From: Oryzobacter telluris
Lineage (GTDB): Bacteria; Actinomycetota; Actinomycetes; Actinomycetales; Dermatophilaceae
Assembly (NCBI RefSeq): GCF_043099285.1
Contig: NZ_CP170723.1
Location: forward strand, 2,728,001-2,792,000
Direction of reading: 5' to 3'
Length of the DNA stretch: 64,000 bases
Shown here: positions 61,965 through 64,000 of the stretch, piece by piece
Position numbering within the stretch: the first letter of the stretch is position 1
Layout: the number at the start of each line of letters is the position of its first letter
Translations under genes and position numbers: made by a program
The notes under the pieces: model-generated
Database searches by the model: none
What the model saw: the letters and a program-made list of their open reading frames with translations, nothing else
What the model was told of the DNA's origin: nothing

Positions 61965-62795
61965 TCAGCTCCCGACGCGGAAGCGGGCGAAGCCACCAGC
62001 GGAGGCACCGGCCTCCTCGAGGACCTTCGCGACCGTCTTCTTGGCGTCCTTGGCGAACGGCTGCTCGAGCAGGACGTTCTCCTTGAAGAAGCCGTTGACG
62101 CGACCCTCGACGATGCGGGGAAGGGCGGCCTCGGGCTTGCCCTCCTCCTTCGCGGTGGCCTCGGCGACGCGACGCTCGTTCTCGACCGTCTCGGCGTCGA
62201 TCTCCTCGCGGGTGAGGACGCTCGGGCTGAACGCCGCGATGTGCATCGCGACGTCGCGCGCCGTCTGCTCGTCGCCACCGGCGGTCGCGACGAGGACGCC
62301 GATCTGCGCGGGCAGGTCGGGGCTCGTCTTGTGCAGGTAGGACACGACGTGCTCGCCCTCGAGGCGGGCCACGCGCTTGACCTCGATCTTCTCGCCGATG
62401 GTCGCGTTGGCCTCGTCGAGCAGCTCCTTGACGGACTTGCCGTCGGAGAGCGTGGAGTCGAGGAGGGCCTCGGCGTCGGCGGCCTTGACGGCCACGGCCT
62501 GGGTGAGGACCTGCTCGGCCAGGGCGCCGAAGCGCTCGCCCTTGGCGACGAAGTCGGTCTCGCACAGGACCTCGACGAGGGTGCCCTCGCCGGCGGAGGC
62601 CGCGGCGGTGACCAGACCGTTGGTGGCCGTGCGGCCCTCACGCTTGGTCACGCCCTTGAGGCCCTTGACACGCAGGATCTCCTCCGCCTTGGTCATGTCG
62701 CCATCGGCCTCGTCGAGGGCCTTCTTGACGTCCATCATCCCGGCGGCGGTCTTCTCGCGGAGCGCCTTGATGTCAGCGGCGGTGTAGTTCGCCAT
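61965..62795 (-). CDS. tsf: Elongation factor Ts
   Basis: 276 aa. EF-Ts exchanges GDP on EF-Tu. The N-terminal TAADIKALREKTAAGMMDVK (with KALDEADGDMTKAEEIL) and the core VLCETDFVAKGERF are diagnostic. The dimerisation and coiled-coil parts follow (FSPSVLTREEIDAETVENER). It lies 48 nt downstream of rpsB in the conserved rpsB-tsf operon. Confidence 0.96.
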   Translation of the reverse strand: MANYTAADIKALREKTAAGMMDVKKALDEADGDMTKAEEILRVKGLKGVTKREGRTATNGLVTAAASAGEGTLVEVLCETDFVAKGERFGALAEQVLTQAVAVKAADAEALLDSTLSDGKSVKELLDEANATIGEKIEVKRVARLEGEHVVSYLHKTSPDLPAQIGVLVATAGGDEQTARDVAMHIAAFSPSVLTREEIDAETVENERRVAEATAKEEGKPEAALPRIVEGRVNGFFKENVLLEQPFAKDAKKTVAKVLEEAGASAGGFARFRVGS

Positions 62796-62843
62796 GAGTG
62801 GTGTTCGCTCTTTCCTACTAGCGGTCGGACGGTGACGAGTGGG

Positions 62844-63887
62844 TCAGGCCTTGTCGGCCGGAACGGCCTCGGCCTCGGTGGCGTCGGCCTCGGCGGCCGG
62901 GGCCTCCTCGGTGACCTCGGCGGCGGGAGCCTCCTCGGTGACCTCGGCGGCGGGGGCCTCGGGGGCCTCCTCGACCTCGGCGACCTCGGGGGTCTCGGCG
63001 ACCTCGGCGGTCTCGGCGGCGGGCGCCTCGACCTCGGCCGGAGCCTCGGCGGTCTCGGTGGCCTCGGCGGCGGCGGTCTCGCCGGCCTCCGGGGCGACCT
63101 CGTCGGCCGTCTGCGCGGCGTCACCGGCGAGGAGCTCGCGCTCCCAGTCGGCGAGCGGCTCGTCGCCGGCCACGACACCCTCGGCGGCGGGGCCACCGGA
63201 GCGCTGGATCAGGCCCTCGGCGACGGCGTCGGCGATGACGCGGGTCAGCAGCGTGACCGAGCGGATGGCGTCGTCGTTGCCGGGGATCTTGTAGTCGACC
63301 TCGTCGGGGTCGCAGTTGGTGTCGAGGATCGCGATGACGGGGAGCCCGAGCTTGCGCGCCTCGTCAACGGCGAGGTGCTCCTTCTTGGTGTCGACGATCC
63401 ACACGGCCGAGGGGACCTTGCCCATGGTGCGGATGCCGCCCAGGGTCTTCTCGAGCTTGTCCTTCTCGCGCTTGAAGATGAGCAGCTCCTTCTTCGTGAA
63501 GCCGGAACCGGCCACGTCGTCGAAGTTGAGCTCCTCGAGCTCCTTGAGGCGGGTGAGCCGCTTGGAGATCGTCTGGAAGTTGGTGAGCATGCCACCGAGC
63601 CAGCGGTGGTTGACGTACGGCATCCCGACGCGCGTCGCCTGCTCGGCGATCGGCTCCTGGGCCTGACGCTTCGTGCCGACGAAGAGGATGGTGCCGCCGT
63701 GGGCGACCGTCTCCTTGACGAACTCGAACGCGTTGTTGATGTAGGTCACCGACTGCTGCAGGTCGATGATGTAGATGCCGTTGCGCTCGGTCATGATGAA
63801 GCGCTTCATCTTGGGGTTCCAGCGACGGGTCTGGTGCCCGAAGTGGACGCCGCTCTCGAGGAGCTGGCGCATGGTGACGACGGCCAT
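62844..63887 (-). CDS. rpsB: 30S ribosomal protein S2, with long acidic C-terminal tail
   Basis: 347 aa, much longer than the ~255-aa typical S2. Residues 1-250 are normal: RQLLESGVHFGHQTRRWNPK, GNDDAIRSVTLLTRVIADAV and the WLGGMLTNFQT loop. From about residue 255 a tail of ~90 residues is Ala/Glu/Pro/Val-rich with TEEAPAAEV-type repeats. AE-rich S2 tails exist in Actinobacteria; this one is on the long side. ATG 63887 has AAGGAGAAC upstream. It leads tsf. Confidence 0.95.
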   Translation of the reverse strand: MAVVTMRQLLESGVHFGHQTRRWNPKMKRFIMTERNGIYIIDLQQSVTYINNAFEFVKETVAHGGTILFVGTKRQAQEPIAEQATRVGMPYVNHRWLGGMLTNFQTISKRLTRLKELEELNFDDVAGSGFTKKELLIFKREKDKLEKTLGGIRTMGKVPSAVWIVDTKKEHLAVDEARKLGLPVIAILDTNCDPDEVDYKIPGNDDAIRSVTLLTRVIADAVAEGLIQRSGGPAAEGVVAGDEPLADWERELLAGDAAQTADEVAPEAGETAAAEATETAEAPAEVEAPAAETAEVAETPEVAEVEEAPEAPAAEVTEEAPAAEVTEEAPAAEADATEAEAVPADKA

Positions 63888-64000
63888 CGTCGTTCTCCTT
63901 GTGCTAGAGGTTGTCAGTTTCGTCGGTAGTGGTCGGCTCACGGCCGGCCCCACCTGCCTGGCGTCCTGACGCACCCCGGACGGTTCCGGCCGACGAGGTC
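63888..64000 (-). promoter_or_regulatory. rpsB upstream region
   Basis: 113 nt to the window edge. It holds the AAGGAG ribosome-binding site near 63897 and presumably the rpsB-tsf leader, where S2 autoregulation could act. No clear promoter or long hairpin was seen in the part available. Confidence 0.3.

Overview
The window is one contiguous, very GC-rich chromosomal segment. GTG starts, 1-4 nt stop/start overlaps and G/C-ending codons are everywhere. Gene content and order (nusA-rnpM-infB, rbfA-truB-ribF, proS, ispG-rip-dxr, rlmN, cdsA-frr-pyrH, tsf-rpsB) are the conserved translation/isoprenoid backbone of Actinobacteria. The mix of accessory genes suggests a Micrococcales member of the Intrasporangiaceae/Dermatophilaceae type; that placement is inference from layout, with no marker phylogeny behind it.

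Layout. (1) 1-5.7 kb: end of a Pcm-like methyltransferase, a long-chain acyl-CoA synthetase, and the minus-strand chain rbfA-truB-ribF-rodA. (2) 5.8-11.9 kb: a DUF4262 gene, then infB, rnpM, nusA and rimP; strong hairpins after infB and the DUF4262 gene split infB from rbfA. (3) 11.9-15.9 kb, plus strand: a ferritin-like DUF4439 lipoprotein, an APH(6)-like kinase and a large thioredoxin-domain protein, ended by two 15-bp hairpins. (4) 16.1-19.7 kb: a cysteine-rich secreted protein and a three-gene membrane flavin electron-transfer cluster. (5) 19.7-28.8 kb: amylosucrase-like GH13 enzyme, a repeat-flanked AbiEi/DUF559 gene, then TauE, HAD, proS, NTF2, GNAT, DoxX and GNAT genes. (6) 28.9-37.0 kb: Cu-only-SOD-like protein and membrane partner, divergent ECF sigma/putative anti-sigma pair, ispG, a tandem pair of 318-aa coiled-coil proteins, rip and dxr.

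(7) 37.1-50.1 kb is dominated by a polyamine uptake and degradation locus. Minus-strand genes run from an aminoaldehyde dehydrogenase through potD-potA-potB-potC, a saccharopine-dehydrogenase-family enzyme and succinate-semialdehyde dehydrogenase. Divergent plus-strand genes encode an Lrp/AsnC regulator, a polyamine-type aminotransferase and a PuuB-like FAD oxidoreductase. A 14-bp palindrome lies between the two arms. Together they could import putrescine/spermidine and convert it via aminobutyraldehyde, GABA and succinate semialdehyde to succinate. (8) 50.2-53.4 kb is an accessory pocket: an HxlR/VOC pair with a clear operator and apparently leaderless promoter, an acidic 71-aa protein coupled to an M15-type peptidase, two tiny genes (one a 55-aa zinc-ribbon protein), one orphan, and a repeat-bearing non-coding stretch. 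(9) 53.4-58.9 kb: LOG-family protein, a copper monooxygenase-like lipoprotein, rlmN, an uncharacterised 280-aa gene and cdsA. (10) 58.9-64 kb: frr, pyrH, a small ORF, phosphoribosyltransferase, NUDIX, tsf and rpsB.

No rRNA, tRNA, CRISPR array, prophage or insertion sequence was recognised. The best candidates for something undescribed are the palindromic-repeat/AbiEi-DUF559 unit (21.7-22.8 kb), the acidic protein/M15 peptidase module (51.0-51.9 kb), the gapless tandem coiled-coil pair (32.6-34.5 kb), and three overlapping micro-ORFs in the infB leader (9.85-9.90 kb).
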